Notes: a model not told the origin generated them from the letters alone. A stretch of DNA of 64,000 nucleotides from Volvariella volvacea V23 (GCA_000349905.1 KB722740.1:530003-594002), one strand, 5' to 3'; counted from the first letter of the stretch, positions 33,042 to 44,905 are shown. Made by a program: numbers and translations.

Positions 33042-33239
33042 GTACAACCCTTATAGACAGAAAGCAACGGAAGCAATGAGCATGAGCAGCCCGAAGCGCG
33101 TTTGAGGCCGGCCACAGGATGAGCGGAGTGTGTGACATGGGTTTTCCAAAGCCAGCATAATAAAATGGCTGGCACCTAGTCCTTTGTCACACCGTGACAA
33201 CGGTTTCGCTGTACCCCTGTGCCACTGCAGTTCCTGCTC
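33042..33239. promoter_or_regulatory. Bidirectional promoter, MED14 / SCYL1-like
   Basis: Only 198 bp separate the two divergent start codons, so both promoters must share this interval. No TATA box was seen, as is usual for housekeeping genes. A dyad-like GTCACACCGTGAC lies at 33186-33198. Confidence 0.5.
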
Positions 33240-36200
33240 ATGGATTATCTCAGGACTCTTGGTTCTGCTGCCGTCTCGACCTTGGTTCAGAAATCCGGCT
33301 TAAATCTTCCATTCTCCCTCGGAAACAAGGTTACTTCGATAGACAACATTTGCAATCTCTATGATGCCACCAAGAGGGTACACGCATATCTGGCTTCGAC
33401 TCCGATCCGCCCATTTACTTGTTGGCTTAACTTTATCAGGATGATGGTAGTCCGGTGTCTGTATTTGAGTACGATCTGAATGATCCTTCAAAGCGCAATT
33501 TCAAGCCGCTAGCGAAGAATGCCCTTCGAAAGTTACGCACTACGCGACATCCTGATGTGTTGAAGTTCATGGATGCGGTCGAATCTGATACCACTATCTA
33601 TATTATGACTGAACGAGTCCGGCCACTGTCCCAAGTTCTGCCTCAATGGACCTCACGGGCTGCTCAGGAGCGAGAGGATTGGCTGTTATGGGGCCTACAT
33701 AGAATTTCAGTCCGTTGCTTCCTCCATCGTCCTTGTCATCTCCTCGAACAGTCCTTGTTCATTTGTAGGTCGCACTATCATTTATTAACGAACCTTGTGT
33801 ATCGACCCATGGCAATGTACAAATCAACTCCATTTTTATCTCGCCCTCTGGAGAGTGGAAACTCGGCGGGTTTGAGCTATGTAGCAATGCAAAGGACGAG
33901 GCTGCGATACTCTATGTGAGTTATTGCGACAACATGGCGTCCTATGTGTAACGCGATATTAGACGTTTGGAGGCTTATATCCAGGCTCTGCATCCTGGTC
34001 ATCACCGGAGGTGAAAAAGTCTGGTTGGAGTGCTCTGAAAGAGTCAGTTTCCAATCCAATTACGATTATCGACACTAATTCATCAACAGGGGAAACCCAG
34101 CAGTAGCAGACTCATATGCTCTGGGACTACTACTACATTCCGTCTTCAACCTCAATCAACCGCCACCTGCAACAGCACAACCACCTCACCCTCCACCAGT
34201 ACCCTCTTCACGTGGCGCTATCCCTACATCCGTATTTGCTGCATTTAAGCGGTTGCTGAATCCCAATGGTGGTGCTCGTCTCACACCTAAAGGCTTTTTG
34301 GAGCTTGGGATGACTGATGGAGGATTCTTTGCCAACAATCGACTAGTGAAAGTGTGTAATGGATTGGACAACTTTTCCCTGGCAAGTGAAGCAGACAAGA
34401 CTACATTACTTCGGTGAGCCTATTAGACAGACCATGCATTACCAGCCGGTTGAATCATTTACAGCACACTTAAGGAGTCAGCAACCTGCTTCCCAGCCGA
34501 GTTCGCATCCTTCAAAGTTTTACCTTCCCTAGTTTCCGCTCTAGAATTTGGTGGCGCATCTGCGGTGGCCATAATTCCATTGGTCTTACAATTTGGGCAG
34601 AATGTTTCACCAGATGATTACCAGAATGCCATCATAGCGCCTCTGGTCAAATTGTATGCAAGTCCAGATCGCGGCACACGGATGGCACTTTTGGAGCACC
34701 TGCCCGAGTATGTAGAAAAGCTCGATCAGAAGACCGTCAGCGACAAGATCTTCCCAAATCTGGTTCGTATTAGTTGTTCCCTGTTCTTCAGTGAGCACCT
34801 CTTTGACGATATTTGTAGCAAACAGGTTTTTCTGACACTGTAGCTGTGGTACGGGAAGCGACAGTGAAGTCGATCGGCCTCTTTGCCCCCAAGGTCTGTT
34901 TCATCCAAGTTCATTTGCGTGGGCCACTTAAGCATGTCTAGTTCAATCCCAGAATTCTCAACAATGAGCTCCTCCGACATCTGGCAAAAATGCAAGCCGA
35001 CATTGAACCATCAATACGGACCAATACCTGCATTCTGCTTGGACGATTAGGCCCTACCTTGGTTATAACACAAAACGCAAAGTTTTGGTACCCGCATTCG
35101 CGCGTGCCTTGAAAGATACATTCGTTCATGCACGTGTAGCTGGTCTTATGGCATTCATGGCAACTATTGATTGCTTTGAGATCGACGAGTTGGCATCTAA
35201 GGTAATACCGTGCATATCTCCCTCCTTAATAGACAAGGAAAAGCTTGTGCGAGATCAAGCATTCAAGGCCATGGAGTTATTTGTCAATAAACTCCAGCGA
35301 CACGCAGAGACAATGGTATGTATCTAACCTATTATAGGTACTTTAGTATATTGAAGGTCCTTTAGCCAGAAACTTCACTCGTTGAATCAACTGGTGAACA
35401 CGGAGATGCAACCATGCCTGGCGGTCTGGCCAACTCAGCCGCGGGAGCTGCAGGTGCATTAGCCGGTTGGGCTTTCACTTCATTGAGCAAAAAGGTTTGC
35501 GCATCTCCCTCTGCTGAGAGCGAGCCTGATCACTTATAAACGGTTGCATATAGCTTGTGGCATCAGACTTGCAGAGTAGTATGGCCACACCCCCCAGTGC
35601 CCCCGGAGAAAGGCCAACGTCTGCGCCTCCACCTGCTGGGGGCACAGGTTCATTGAGTACACCCCCCACTGATACCTATCGTGGGACTGTATCGGCCGCC
35701 CCTTCAAATGTCGCTTCACCCGTTGGCTCAACATTTAGCAAGCCAGCACCAAAAGGCAAGGGAATGCAATTGGGAGGGTCTAAAGCGTCTTCTGCCTCCA
35801 TCACAGCAGGATGGGGTGATTACGACGATACGTTCAGTACTTCAACATCAAGTAACACTGTAGTTGACAGCAACGACACGAATCCTTGGGGCAATGATGA
35901 TCTCATAGATGTTAATGCTGATCAAGACGACTGGAGTCAGTCCGGAATATACTTCTCCTGTGTAGCGGACCACTGACTTAAAGTTGCCTTAGGTGCATTT
36001 GAAAGTGCTCCCCCTATTGCCGAACCCAAGCCAGTAGCAGCCAGTTCAGGGTTAGGCTTCAACCTCAGTACCGATGGTAGCCATTCTTCTAGACAGGCAT
36101 CAACTATAAATCACCAGCGGCCTTCACCTGCTCCTTCAACACCTACAAATGAGGAACGAGCACATACACCAGCCACCGCCTCCACAAGTACCGTTGGGAT

Positions 36201-36360
36201 GTCCAAGGAGGATAGAGCTGCTGAGATGGCCAGACGCAAGGAGGAGAGGAAGCAGGTTAGTGTGCACGGGGGTATTGTGGATGAGTAGTGCTGACCTTCA
36301 CTATTACAGCGAATTGCAATGCTTAAAGAGCAGAAAAAGAATGCGGCCAAACCATCATAG
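33240..36360 (+). CDS. SCYL1/Cex1-type pseudokinase with HEAT repeats
   Basis: A cytoplasmic/Golgi-associated trafficking and tRNA-export factor family (yeast Cex1, animal SCYL1). The N-terminal kinase-like domain (MDYLRTLGSAAVSTLVQKSG, then SVFEYDLNDPSKRNFKPLAK and HPDVLKFMDAVES) lacks catalytic residues: the HRD loop is HGNVQINSIFI and the DFG site is LGGFEL. HEAT-type repeats follow (CFPAEFASFKVLPSLVSALE, YVEKLDQKTVSDKIFPNL, EATVKSIGLFAPKFNPRILN and LRHLAKMQADIEPSIRTNTC). Then come GGLANSAAGAAGALAGWAFT and an acidic/aromatic segment with GWGDYDDTF and TNPWGNDDLIDVNADQDDWS. The end is a basic coiled tail (MARRKEERKQRIAMLKEQKK). Around twelve introns. Start at 33240 rather than the upstream in-frame non-family extension. 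Confidence 0.9.
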
Positions 36361-36465
36361 CACTCCTTTTTGTTGTGCGCTTGTATTTCTGACCATTTCT
36401 CTGTGTAATTGCTACTTCGGTGACATGCTGCATTAAATACCCATTCCCGCTCTTCAATATTATAT

Positions 36466-37635
36466 TCATGGTTTACGACCGCTTATGATAACAAATCGTA
36501 TACCTGTGCTTACATATAACTTCATCACCATCACAAAAATCCACCATCCGATGTTCCTTCGTCTAAGGAAACGGAAGAAACCAGGGAATACATGCTCTGT
36601 GATATCTTCCAATTGTATGTCGTCATAACCAGTTGATTCGAGTTTGTTGATATAGTCTTCGGTGGTTGTGACATTAGGCTGCGGCATGAATGGGAGAAGT
36701 TTCAATATAACGCGGGTGTACGTGGTATGAAGCTGGGATGGTTCCCAGCACATATCGGCGAGAGCGACCCGGCCGCCTGGCACCAATTTTGTGTGTGCCT
36801 GCTCGAGGAAGGTCCAACGTGTGTCAAAATGGTATGCACAGTCGAGAGCGATCACCGCGTTGTATACAGCTGAGTCTTTGGGGAGGAAGGGATGTGCAGA
36901 GACACTGGGACGGAGAACTGCATCACCTGAAAACAAATGGACTTTCGTTGTGGCTCCGATGCCGGATGATTGGAAGTTCTCAACTCGTTGTCGAGAACGC
37001 TCATGATGGAGGGGTATGCTGGTTATACCAGTTATGTGGGACAGACGAGGAACCGAAGGATGGGACAAGAGTGTGATTAGGGATTCTCCAGTTCCGTGGC
37101 CGACGTCTAAGTCATTCTCACTCCTGTAAGGGAAGATAGGTTTGCTAAGTGAGATGAGCGTACCAAGTACATGGCTACCATCCGTGAGCTCAGCTGCACG
37201 AATTAGTTTTATTGCAAGGGCTTATCCAAGGTTCATTAGAACTTGAAGTTTGTCTGGACGGGCGAATTACCTTCGGCCGCTTCTGGAAATACCTCCGTGT
37301 CCTACCGCTATTCAGCATAGGCAATATTGGCGAATAAGAACTCCTCTTACCTTCCAAAAGCCCATGTTTAGCCATTCCGTTTGCGGGGTCGTTCCAGCGG
37401 GCTGGCCAGGACGCTCATTCAAGGACAAGTGGAAAAGTCCATAAGGTTCATTGGACCTTCGGGCTAAAAGTAGGAACATCCCAGCCAAAAGGCAGCATAG
37501 CTTGAGTGGAGATTCATAAAATGTCGGGTGGTAACGTTGCAAGTACAAGCCAACAACAGTGGTAATAAGCAGGCTGGAGTAGGGTATCTGGACTTGCTTG
37601 TTGGAGACCTGGTTGTTCTGGGCGGGGGAATCCAT
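36466..37635 (-). CDS. Membrane-anchored SAM-dependent methyltransferase
   Basis: Starts MDSPAQNNQVSNKQVQIPYS with a hydrophobic segment (LLITTVVGLYLQRY) and a second one (LKLCCLLAGMFLLLA), so it is probably anchored in a membrane. It continues with LNMGFWK and FPEAAEALALKLI, then the class I motif DVGHGTGESLITLL, AVIALDCAYHFDTRW (motif II region), LVPGGRVALADMCW and a C-terminal RFLRRRNIGWWIFVMVMKLY. The layout resembles the sterol/cyclopropane-type or UbiE-like methyltransferases seen in basidiomycetes, but the substrate cannot be given. Three introns near 37060-37130, 37150-37190 and 37230-37330. Confidence 0.83.
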
Positions 37636-37788
37636 CCTAGGTTCAGATCAATCCTCATGCGACATCGCCCTTATGCGTTGAAATTTAGGTATGTAACGCG
37701 TATGTAATTCACATCTCGAGGCCCATAGACAAGCCTTCAGTTATATGCAGCGACGATCTACATCCTTGACTACATTCATGCGTCCAGA

Positions 37789-38347
37789 CTAGGGCTTTTG
37801 AGTTGCCACTTCCACAGGTGCACTGGTGCGCTGGATCTCGAGGGCTTCAACCCTTTCGACCAAGGTGATCATGTTCTGCTGATGTGATTCGTTCAATGTT
37901 GACAAAATGAATGGCATGAAGAACAGTGCCTAGACGAAATGAACGCCGTCGATGCCCGGTCATGAGATCAGATTAATCTGACCCAAATTTAAACCTACCA
38001 CAACTTTGACCTCTTCTTTCACCAAGCACGTTCCATCCTCCAATTCAATTACCGTCCAGTTGTTTCTCAGTCCCTACCCCAGCATCCACATCCCCAATTA
38101 CGCCCTTCTTCTGTTTCGTCAAGGTGACCTCATAGGTAGTAGTCGTCTCGACCGAGCCTAAGATAGGCAGCCTGTCTGCTACAACGTAGCGATTTTCAAC
38201 CCTTGGGTGCTTCTCCACAGACAATGCAATGGAGTTCAATTTCAGGAACAGGGAGGGATCTTGAATGTATGTGATCACCGCTGTTGGTGGCGCCTTGACT
38301 TGACACTGAAAATGCACCGTGCGCGTCAGGTGGATGGGCCAAGGCAT
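37789..38347 (-). pseudogene. START-like (DUF7053-type) protein with apparent frameshift
   Basis: Reads MPWPIHLTRTVHFQCQVKAP, YIQDPSLFLKLNSIALSVEK, NRYVVADRLPILGSVETTTT and YEVTLTKQKKG, an SRPBCC/START-like ligand-binding fold typical of fungal DUF7053 proteins. At about 38070-38080 the frame runs out (GVGTEKQLDGN then stop). The expected continuation, LRNNWTVIELEDGTCLVKEE, is in another frame, followed after an intron by ALFFMPFILSTLNESHQQNM and a C-terminus ending at 37789. No intron of normal length with good sites repairs this: a GT..AG pair of 28 nt is too short, and one of 55 nt would remove the conserved YEVTLTK strand. So it is either a recent pseudogene, a sequence error, or an unusual splice. 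Role unknown. Confidence 0.55.
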
Positions 38348-38714
38348 GCAGGTTCCAAAGCGAAGAAGGAAAGGACAGTCGAGAGTACTCCATTATTAGG
38401 AGGGTACTTCGTTCCCCATGTCAAAATTACGGCACTACAGAGAGCAACAGGGTTAACGGTGAGGTATTGTGGCTGACTGTCCGTCCCCTCGAAGTTTTTG
38501 GAGCTTCTTAACCCCTTCGGTGATGTTGATTTCTCGACCAACTCAGTGGTATCCATCGATGTTGTTCTACTAATTAGGTACATTGCGCCATCATTTGCTT
38601 GATGAAGCGAATACGATGTCGAAGGGGCAGATTGAATGCAGGTCATCTGAACTTCACTCCTCCAGCATCGTCAGTCATGTGTGCTTCATACGCCCAAATT
38701 AAGCGGCGAGAAAG

Positions 38715-38721
38715 GTATAAA
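38715..38721 (+). promoter_or_regulatory. TATA box of the orphan gene at 38778
   Basis: TATAAAG lies 57 bp before the ATG, in the expected place for a short-leader core promoter. Confidence 0.45.
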
Positions 38722-38777
38722 GGTGCTTCAAAGAGTCGTTCTGAATATTCAGTTCGCTCTCAAGCACCTAAAGCACC

Positions 38778-39565
38778 ATGCCTCTCTTCTACGCATACGC
38801 AAAAAATGTATATGCCTTCATCCCTTTTCCATTGCACATAAAACTTATCCCTCTTGTGCTCCAGATCAACGACGACTGGTCCTGGCGCTACCTCATCACA
38901 TTTGCTACTCGCGAGACTGCTGATGAATGGTGGATTGCTGTATCCAACTCGTCTAACGCGGCCTACGTCAACAGCATCCGTCGAGTTACTCCTCAGTTCT
39001 ACACGCACAACCCGGCCCTGGCCAACATTGCTCTGAGCATCACGGACGCTACCGTTGCCAAGCAATTCTTGGATCGTGTTTTCTTCACCCTCATCAATGA
39101 TCGCGATGGACGCATCCAGAGCGTGATCCCAGTCCAAGATTATGCTGACCACATCAGTGGTAACTGGTGGGCCATACTTCTCCTTCGACCTCTGAACCTC
39201 CACGAAAGACTAAATTATTGTCCAGGTTCTCTATTCGTTCCAAGGCGAAACCCTCAGAATACTGGTACTGCCCGCCAGAGAATGGTCGAATCGTTGTGTC
39301 CACAACACACCGCTCCCGATTCCGCGTTAGAAACACTGATTCGTCAAAGAACGGGAAAGTTATGATCGGCAGTGACGATATATACATTTCAGTGAAGGTT
39401 GGTGGAGAGGATCGACCCATCAGCTTGTTGTACGATGGCTCGCTCGTCTCCTCCGGTGAAGCGAGGACTTTCAAGTTCCGCAACTTCCAGGATGGATTCA
39501 GGTTGGAGTCTCAATTCGTTGCGCAAGCCACCGACGACGATGCCGAGGTTTGGGAGCTTGTGTAG
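38778..39565 (+). CDS. Unidentified basidiomycete protein
   Basis: The family is not recognised. Exon 1 (38778-38807) reads MPLFYAYAKN. After a 57-nt intron exon 2 reads INDDWSWRYLITFATRETAD, EWWIAVSNSSNAAYVNSIRR, TPQFYTHNPAL and FLDRVFFTLINDRDGRIQSV. A further intron (about 39157-39226) leads to FSIRSKAKPSEYWYCPPENG, VVSTTHRSRFRVRN, KVMIGSDDIYISVKVGG and a C-terminus ending EVWELV. It is soluble, about 220 residues, with no signal peptide and no membrane segment. The Trp/Tyr-rich strands and the regularly spaced beta-like blocks suggest a beta-rich fold (lectin-like or beta-trefoil are guesses). The strong TATA box suggests regulated, possibly high expression. Confidence 0.72.
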
Positions 39566-40415
39566 AATGTAGTAAAATGTAGTATCAGAATTTGAAGTAT
39601 CAGAATCATCCACAGTCAATGGGTCCGTTAAGTAGTAAGCTATTATGATCAAAAGAGTGCAATGTTCTCTCAGGAGGCATGAAGACGTTTAAAATATCCT
39701 GTTGGCGCTGACTGTCAAGATATTCAGAATGTACTGCCAGGAGTGACTTCACGAAGAGCCCATGAAAACTAATTCAAGTTGCAATATACTGGCTGTTGCA
39801 CCTAGGGTTACCTGAAAATGCTCATGAAATGGTGGAGACCGGCTCCCATTAATTGAACCTCCTTCTACAGTTCTTTTTGTTCCTGGGTAGCTGGGCAATG
39901 ATCCTGGCATGCACATTGGATTCCTTTAGCCTTGACCAACGAACTTGAAAGCGCACACCATGAGCCCCTGTCTATGTACCTGTATTTGGCCAACTATACT
40001 CTATGTAAGACTACTGGACTGGGGTTTTTACCCAGCCGCGTTACCTGTTTCTTCTCGAACGACCATGACGGATCCGCCCACTTACTCTAGCCCTTCTGCT
40101 GCGCGAGATTGCACGCAGATGCAGTTTACAGCGATGGGAGAAGACCTGCCTTTGGTGGGGTACGCGCGGAGTTGGCCATCGGATGACCGTGACGCGATGC
40201 TTGTACCTCATGGCCCTCGGCAAATAAGCTATGCACTCCATTCTTTTATTGCCCTTGCATCGTCACACTATCAACCCCGTTCCAACCCCTATGAGATAAT
40301 ATTCTCTCTCGTTTCCAACCATCCATTTTCACGTTCATCTTACTGCTATTGAATACGAAGACAATAATTTCGGTCTGGCCAACCCACTCCCACTCCTCAC
40401 GCCCTCACCTCCAAC
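39566..40415. other. Intergenic, no gene seen
   Basis: Holds the 3' end of the orphan gene and the promoter of the CSC1-like gene. The open frame at 39945-40352 has no recognisable motif and is probably part of the 5' leader region. Confidence 0.4.
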
Positions 40416-43400
40416 ATGTCATTAAACCCAAACTCCGCACAGGGAAACAGCAACTCAACGAGGACTTTCGTAACGGCGTTAGTCGCCAACTCCGGTTTAT
40501 TGCTCGTGGAAGTTGCCGCTTTTCTGTTGTTGAAGCAACGACTATGGAGGATTTATAGTCCCCGAACGCATTTACCACCACCACAGTGCGTTTTGCGTAG
40601 TCCCTTTCCGTCACATAGGGCCTTATTGCCTATCTGTCACTCTAGGAAACGTGCACAGGAGTTACCCGATGGATTATGGCGCTGGTTACCTGCATTATTA
40701 AGAATGCCTACGAAAACTATAGTGAGCATGTGGCATATACTAATACTGCTTGGTCTCGTTGCTTACACGCTCTATTGCACAAAAGATACACAAGAATGGC
40801 CTGGATGCGTGAGTACTACTTGAACTATCCTGCACTGTATTTTTGAACCCAGCTTTATACTCTACCAGCTATATGTTCCTTCGGTATATGAAGATGTTAA
40901 TAACGATTCTTTTGGTTTACACGATCGTTACATTCGCGGTCATTATCCCAGTCAATTCTATTAATATCATCAACTTGAATAATGGCGTCGAACGCATTTC
41001 ATGGATGAAGTGAGTTGCCAGGTTATCGAACGATGTGATGTGTGGCATTGACAAGTGATATGCAGTATTATCGAGCCGCAGGATCAAGGACGGTTCGCTG
41101 CACATACTACTGTGGCTTATATTCTGACCTGTAGGTCTTGAAGCAGCATTTTGACTAGCCATTCATTGACTATTTCTTCAGTCTTTGTCATTTACATGAT
41201 CAACCGCGAAATGCGACACTTCGTTGAAATGCGCCACGAGTTCCTAACTAGCAAATCCCATTCACGACTCGCACAGGCCCGCACGGTGCTTATCACTTCC
41301 GTTCCCGAGGACCTCGCAGATGAGCAGAGCCTTCGGAAATTCGCTAGCTTTGTCCCGGGTGGTGTTGATAAGGTTTGGTTATTTAGGGATACCCGGGAGC
41401 TTAATGAGTTGTACGAGCAGCGGCAAGATGCCTGCGAGCTGCTGGAGGCGGCGGAATCACAGTTGCTAAAGTTAGCTATGAAGGCCTGGAGAAAGAGGAG
41501 AGCAGCACAAAAGAAGGCAAGGAAGGCTGGAAATGATGTAGAGAAGCAACAGAACGGAGCAACAGAGGAGGCAATCGAGCCTCCCTCCATGACGTTGCTG
41601 AATGAGTTAGTTCCAGCAAAGCAAAGACCCAGGCATAGGGCTGGTTTGCTGGGTATTTTAGGGAAAAAGGTTGATACGATCGATTGGTGCAAGGTGAGTT
41701 GTGGTTCTCATCTCTTGCAGACGTCACCTAATTTTAGAACAGACTGAGATCGCACGCTTGAACAAAGCCATTAATGAAATGAGAGAACAGATCGTCAAGG
41801 GCAAATTCCTTGGTAGTGCATTTATTCGGTGTAATCTACAAGCAGGTGCCCATGTGCTCGCTCAGTGCATCAGCCATCACCAGGTAAGCTTAGACCTCTC
41901 CATAATCCATATTTCATAGGCTTACACGTTTATATCAGCCTTTGATGATGTATGATAAATGGATGGAAGCGAATCCCAAGGACATCGTCTGGCAGAACCT
42001 GGATGACGGTGCATTGGAAATAAGATCCCGATTCGTTCTGTCTTGGCTAGCCACTGGTGGACTAATCTTTGCTTGGACTTTTCCCGTGGCATTTATTGGT
42101 ACATTGAGTAATTTGGACGATCTATGTGGAAAAGTCAAGTATGTTTCTGCGTGCATAACACTGTCAGCATATCTTTGATGCAAGTGGTCATTTAGATGGT
42201 TGAGCTGGGTTTGCGTTGCTCCTAACCCGATTCCTGGTATCATACAAGGCGTACTCCCTCCGGCATTGTTAGCAGCATTATTTGCCACCTTACCATACAT
42301 ACTCCGCGGTAAGTCTTGGCCTTTTGACCTTTCACTTGTCTTTTGCTTATTAGCCCTATGACATTTAGCTCTAGCATGGTATCAGTGTATACCTAGATAT
42401 TCCCTAATCTCCCTCAGTGTCTATAAGAGATTCTTTTTGTTCCTTCTTGTGTAGGTTTTCTACGTGTTGCTTCTTATATTGATCACTCAAGATTACTCTA
42501 GACACGGTTTCTTGATTGTGACTCTGAGTGCTGGTATCACGCGAGGTTCGTTGATCTCTTCTGTTTTGTACATATCAGTGACTGACACATTGTATAGCCG
42601 TGAGGGGTGTAAGCAACTAGATTACTTCTCCCTCAGCTGCTCTTGACCTGCTTTCTTTAGATCATCGAACGTCCAACGGAGACTGTCCAAGAGCTTGCAT
42701 CCCAACTGCCTGGTGCATCTGTTTTCTTCTTGACATATATGGGTATGTACTATCGTTTTGGCAAAGTTGTAGATGCATGCTTAAACATTGAGTGTAGTCA
42801 CGCAAGGCTTGGCTGGTGCTGGAAATGCTCTTGCGCAATTTGTCCCTTTGCTCCTCCACTTCATTAAGAAATGGTTCCTGGGACGCACGCCACGACAAGC
42901 ATACGAGGTGTGTTGCTCCTAAAGTTACAAAATATACTACAACTCACCCAATGAACAGGTTACCTTCATGATGCCTGCTGTACGTTCTTGTGCGATTGGA
43001 GCCCTATCCTTGTGGTAACGTTTCATAGGCCGATTTTGGAGCGGTTCTACCTCGATTGTCTCTCCTGGCCACCATTGCCTTCGCATATAGCGTGCTTTCT
43101 CCGTTGATCAATCTGCTGGCCCTCATTAGTACGTGCCTACTGACCTGGGATACCCGATGCTGTCCTTATCATGTTCCCAGGTTTCGCAATGTTTTATGTT
43201 GCATGGAAATTCCGTAAGCTACCCTTTTTTGTTATGTAGCGTCTTAATGACTCTTCCGCTAGTTTTCACGCAGGTCTTTGACCAACCGGACGAGATGGAA
43301 ACGGGTGGCCTTTATTTCCCAATGGCTGTATCAAACCTGTGTATGCTCAACCAACCTTCTCAGCGTTCGTTCTTACTGACGCATCCCCAGTTGTTGGTTT

Positions 43401-44379
43401 GTACATTGAGCATATATGCCTCGCATGCTTGTTCTTTTTGAAGTCATCCGTGTCAAAGGAAGCGGGTATAGTACAGGCTGGTTTGATGCTGGCCCTGTTG
43501 GGAATTACTGCGGTTGCGCAGATATTCATTACGCATTGCTACGGACGTAAGTTCCCCGTGCCGACACTTAGGACTGATACCTATAACAATGCGGAACAGC
43601 CATTACAAAATATTTACCCATGTCTTTGGCCATGAAGCAAATGTCGGAGAGGCTCGGGCGCAGAAGGATTCTTTCATTTTATGGCAATTCAGATCAAAAT
43701 GGAGGAGACGGCGGGGACTTTATCGACTTGTTCAGCGCAGAGCGTTCGTTGTTTGGTTTTGATTTTGGGGTGTCGCACTAATGGAAAAGCAGGAATTAAG
43801 AATTTGCGCAAGCGGATCAAGAAAACTACGAAGAAGATCGATGAGACATTCGACAAGACGTTCGATCATATTAAATCCAAAGTTAGCATGAGCGTGGAGG
43901 ATGACGAACGGCGCCTGGTACGCGAAGCCAAAGCTCGCAAGAAGCCTGCAGCATCAAGCGACGAGGAGGATGATGATGGGGATAGCAAGACTCAACATGG
44001 AACAGAGGAGTATGAACTCCGTCGCATGGATTCGAATGTATCTCTCAAGTCCAAAGCCTCGAAATCATCAAAGTCATCAAAGTCCAAGTTTCAAATGAGG
44101 ATTCCAGTTATAGACGCAGCAGCGCCTAGACCGGATGACGATTCAGATGACGAGGAGAGCGACGATGAGCACGCATTTGACCACCCGTCGACATATCGCG
44201 ATCAACCATGGGTCTGGATTCCTCAGGACCCACTGGGATTGAGCAAGCTATTGACGTCGGAACTGAATGAAGCAGGCGTCATGGCGAGTGATATGGGGGC
44301 GATAATGGATGTGAAAGGCATAGTGGAAGTGACGAGGAATCCACCAGACAAAGAATGGGCTGGTGGACATGATATTTGA
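40416..44379 (+). CDS. CSC1/OSCA/TMEM63-family calcium-permeable channel
   Basis: A plasma-membrane or ER ion channel/scramblase family (yeast Csc1, Rsn1; plant OSCA) responding to osmotic or mechanical stress. Starts MSLNPNSAQGNSNSTRTFVT with the first membrane segment (LLLVEVAAFLLLKQRLW). The N-terminal late-exocytosis part (ITILLVYTIVTFAVIIPVNS) follows. The cytosolic domain has RTVLITSVPEDLADEQSLRK and a long coiled insert (ELLEAAESQLLKLAMKAWRK). The RSN1_7TM core then reads WQNLDDGALEIRSRFVLSWL, GVLPPALLAALFATLPYIL, FLTYMVTQGLAGAGNALAQF and LYFPMAVSNLFVGLYIEHIC. The C-terminal tail is unusual: basic coiled (IKNLRKRIKKTTKKIDETFD) and then strongly acidic (DDDSDDEESDDEHAFDHP). About 14 introns. 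It is convergent with DAD2 (70 bp). Confidence 0.9.
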
Positions 44380-44448
44380 GGATACCAAATCTTATCATGT
44401 ATATACGCATGCAATATACCCGCGGTTGTTTCAACCTTCGCGATAGCG

Positions 44449-44905
44449 TTACTTGTCTCCAGTGGGTGTTCCAGTTGCCTCTTGTAGGTCCTCAATGGGC
44501 AGCCGGACGAGCTTTTGTCCCGTCATCTCATCATTTCCTTCCCCAGTTTTAGATTTAGATTCCACTGATTCACAATGAGTATATTCTTGTGTAGCAGCTT
44601 GGAGTGCGTACAAAACAAACTCAGGGTTTGGAACATCTTGGGCCACTGTTCTAGGACCTGCCCGAAGACTAGTGGACGATAAGGTGCGCGTGATTACACG
44701 ATTCCCGAGGCTGATTACCTTGTCCGGCATCGGCCATGACTTCGCAATCGTCTGCTAAAGCTTGTATTCTCTCCAAATACAGAGAGCTGGTTCTTTCTAG
44801 TGCCGCTACAGCATCGTATTCTTTTTTCTTTTCAAGAAGATTAGCGGCAGCGGTTGTCTGCGAGCTGGTGGAGGATGCGCGATTGGGAGCCATCGACTGC
44901 CGCAT
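44449..44905 (-). CDS. DAD2: DASH complex subunit Dad2
   Basis: An outer-kinetochore protein; DASH/Dam1 rings couple kinetochores to microtubules in fungi. Exon 1 reads MRQSMAPNRASSTSSQTTAA, then LLEKKKEYDAVAALERTSSL and YLERIQALADDCEVMADAG, the Dad2 signature. After an intron (about 44659-44724) the second exon reads QWPKMFQTLSLF. A 47-nt intron (GTACGC...CAG) then joins to LESKSKTGEGNDEM and GQKLVRLPIEDLQEATG at the C-terminus, stop at 44449. The protein is about 120 residues, right for the family. The ATG at 44893 (MAPNRASS) is an alternative start. It is head-to-head with MED12. Confidence 0.88.

Noticed and set aside
39945..40352. 135-codon frame upstream of the CSC1-like gene
   Set aside because: No motif; it ends just before the real start and probably lies in leader or promoter sequence.
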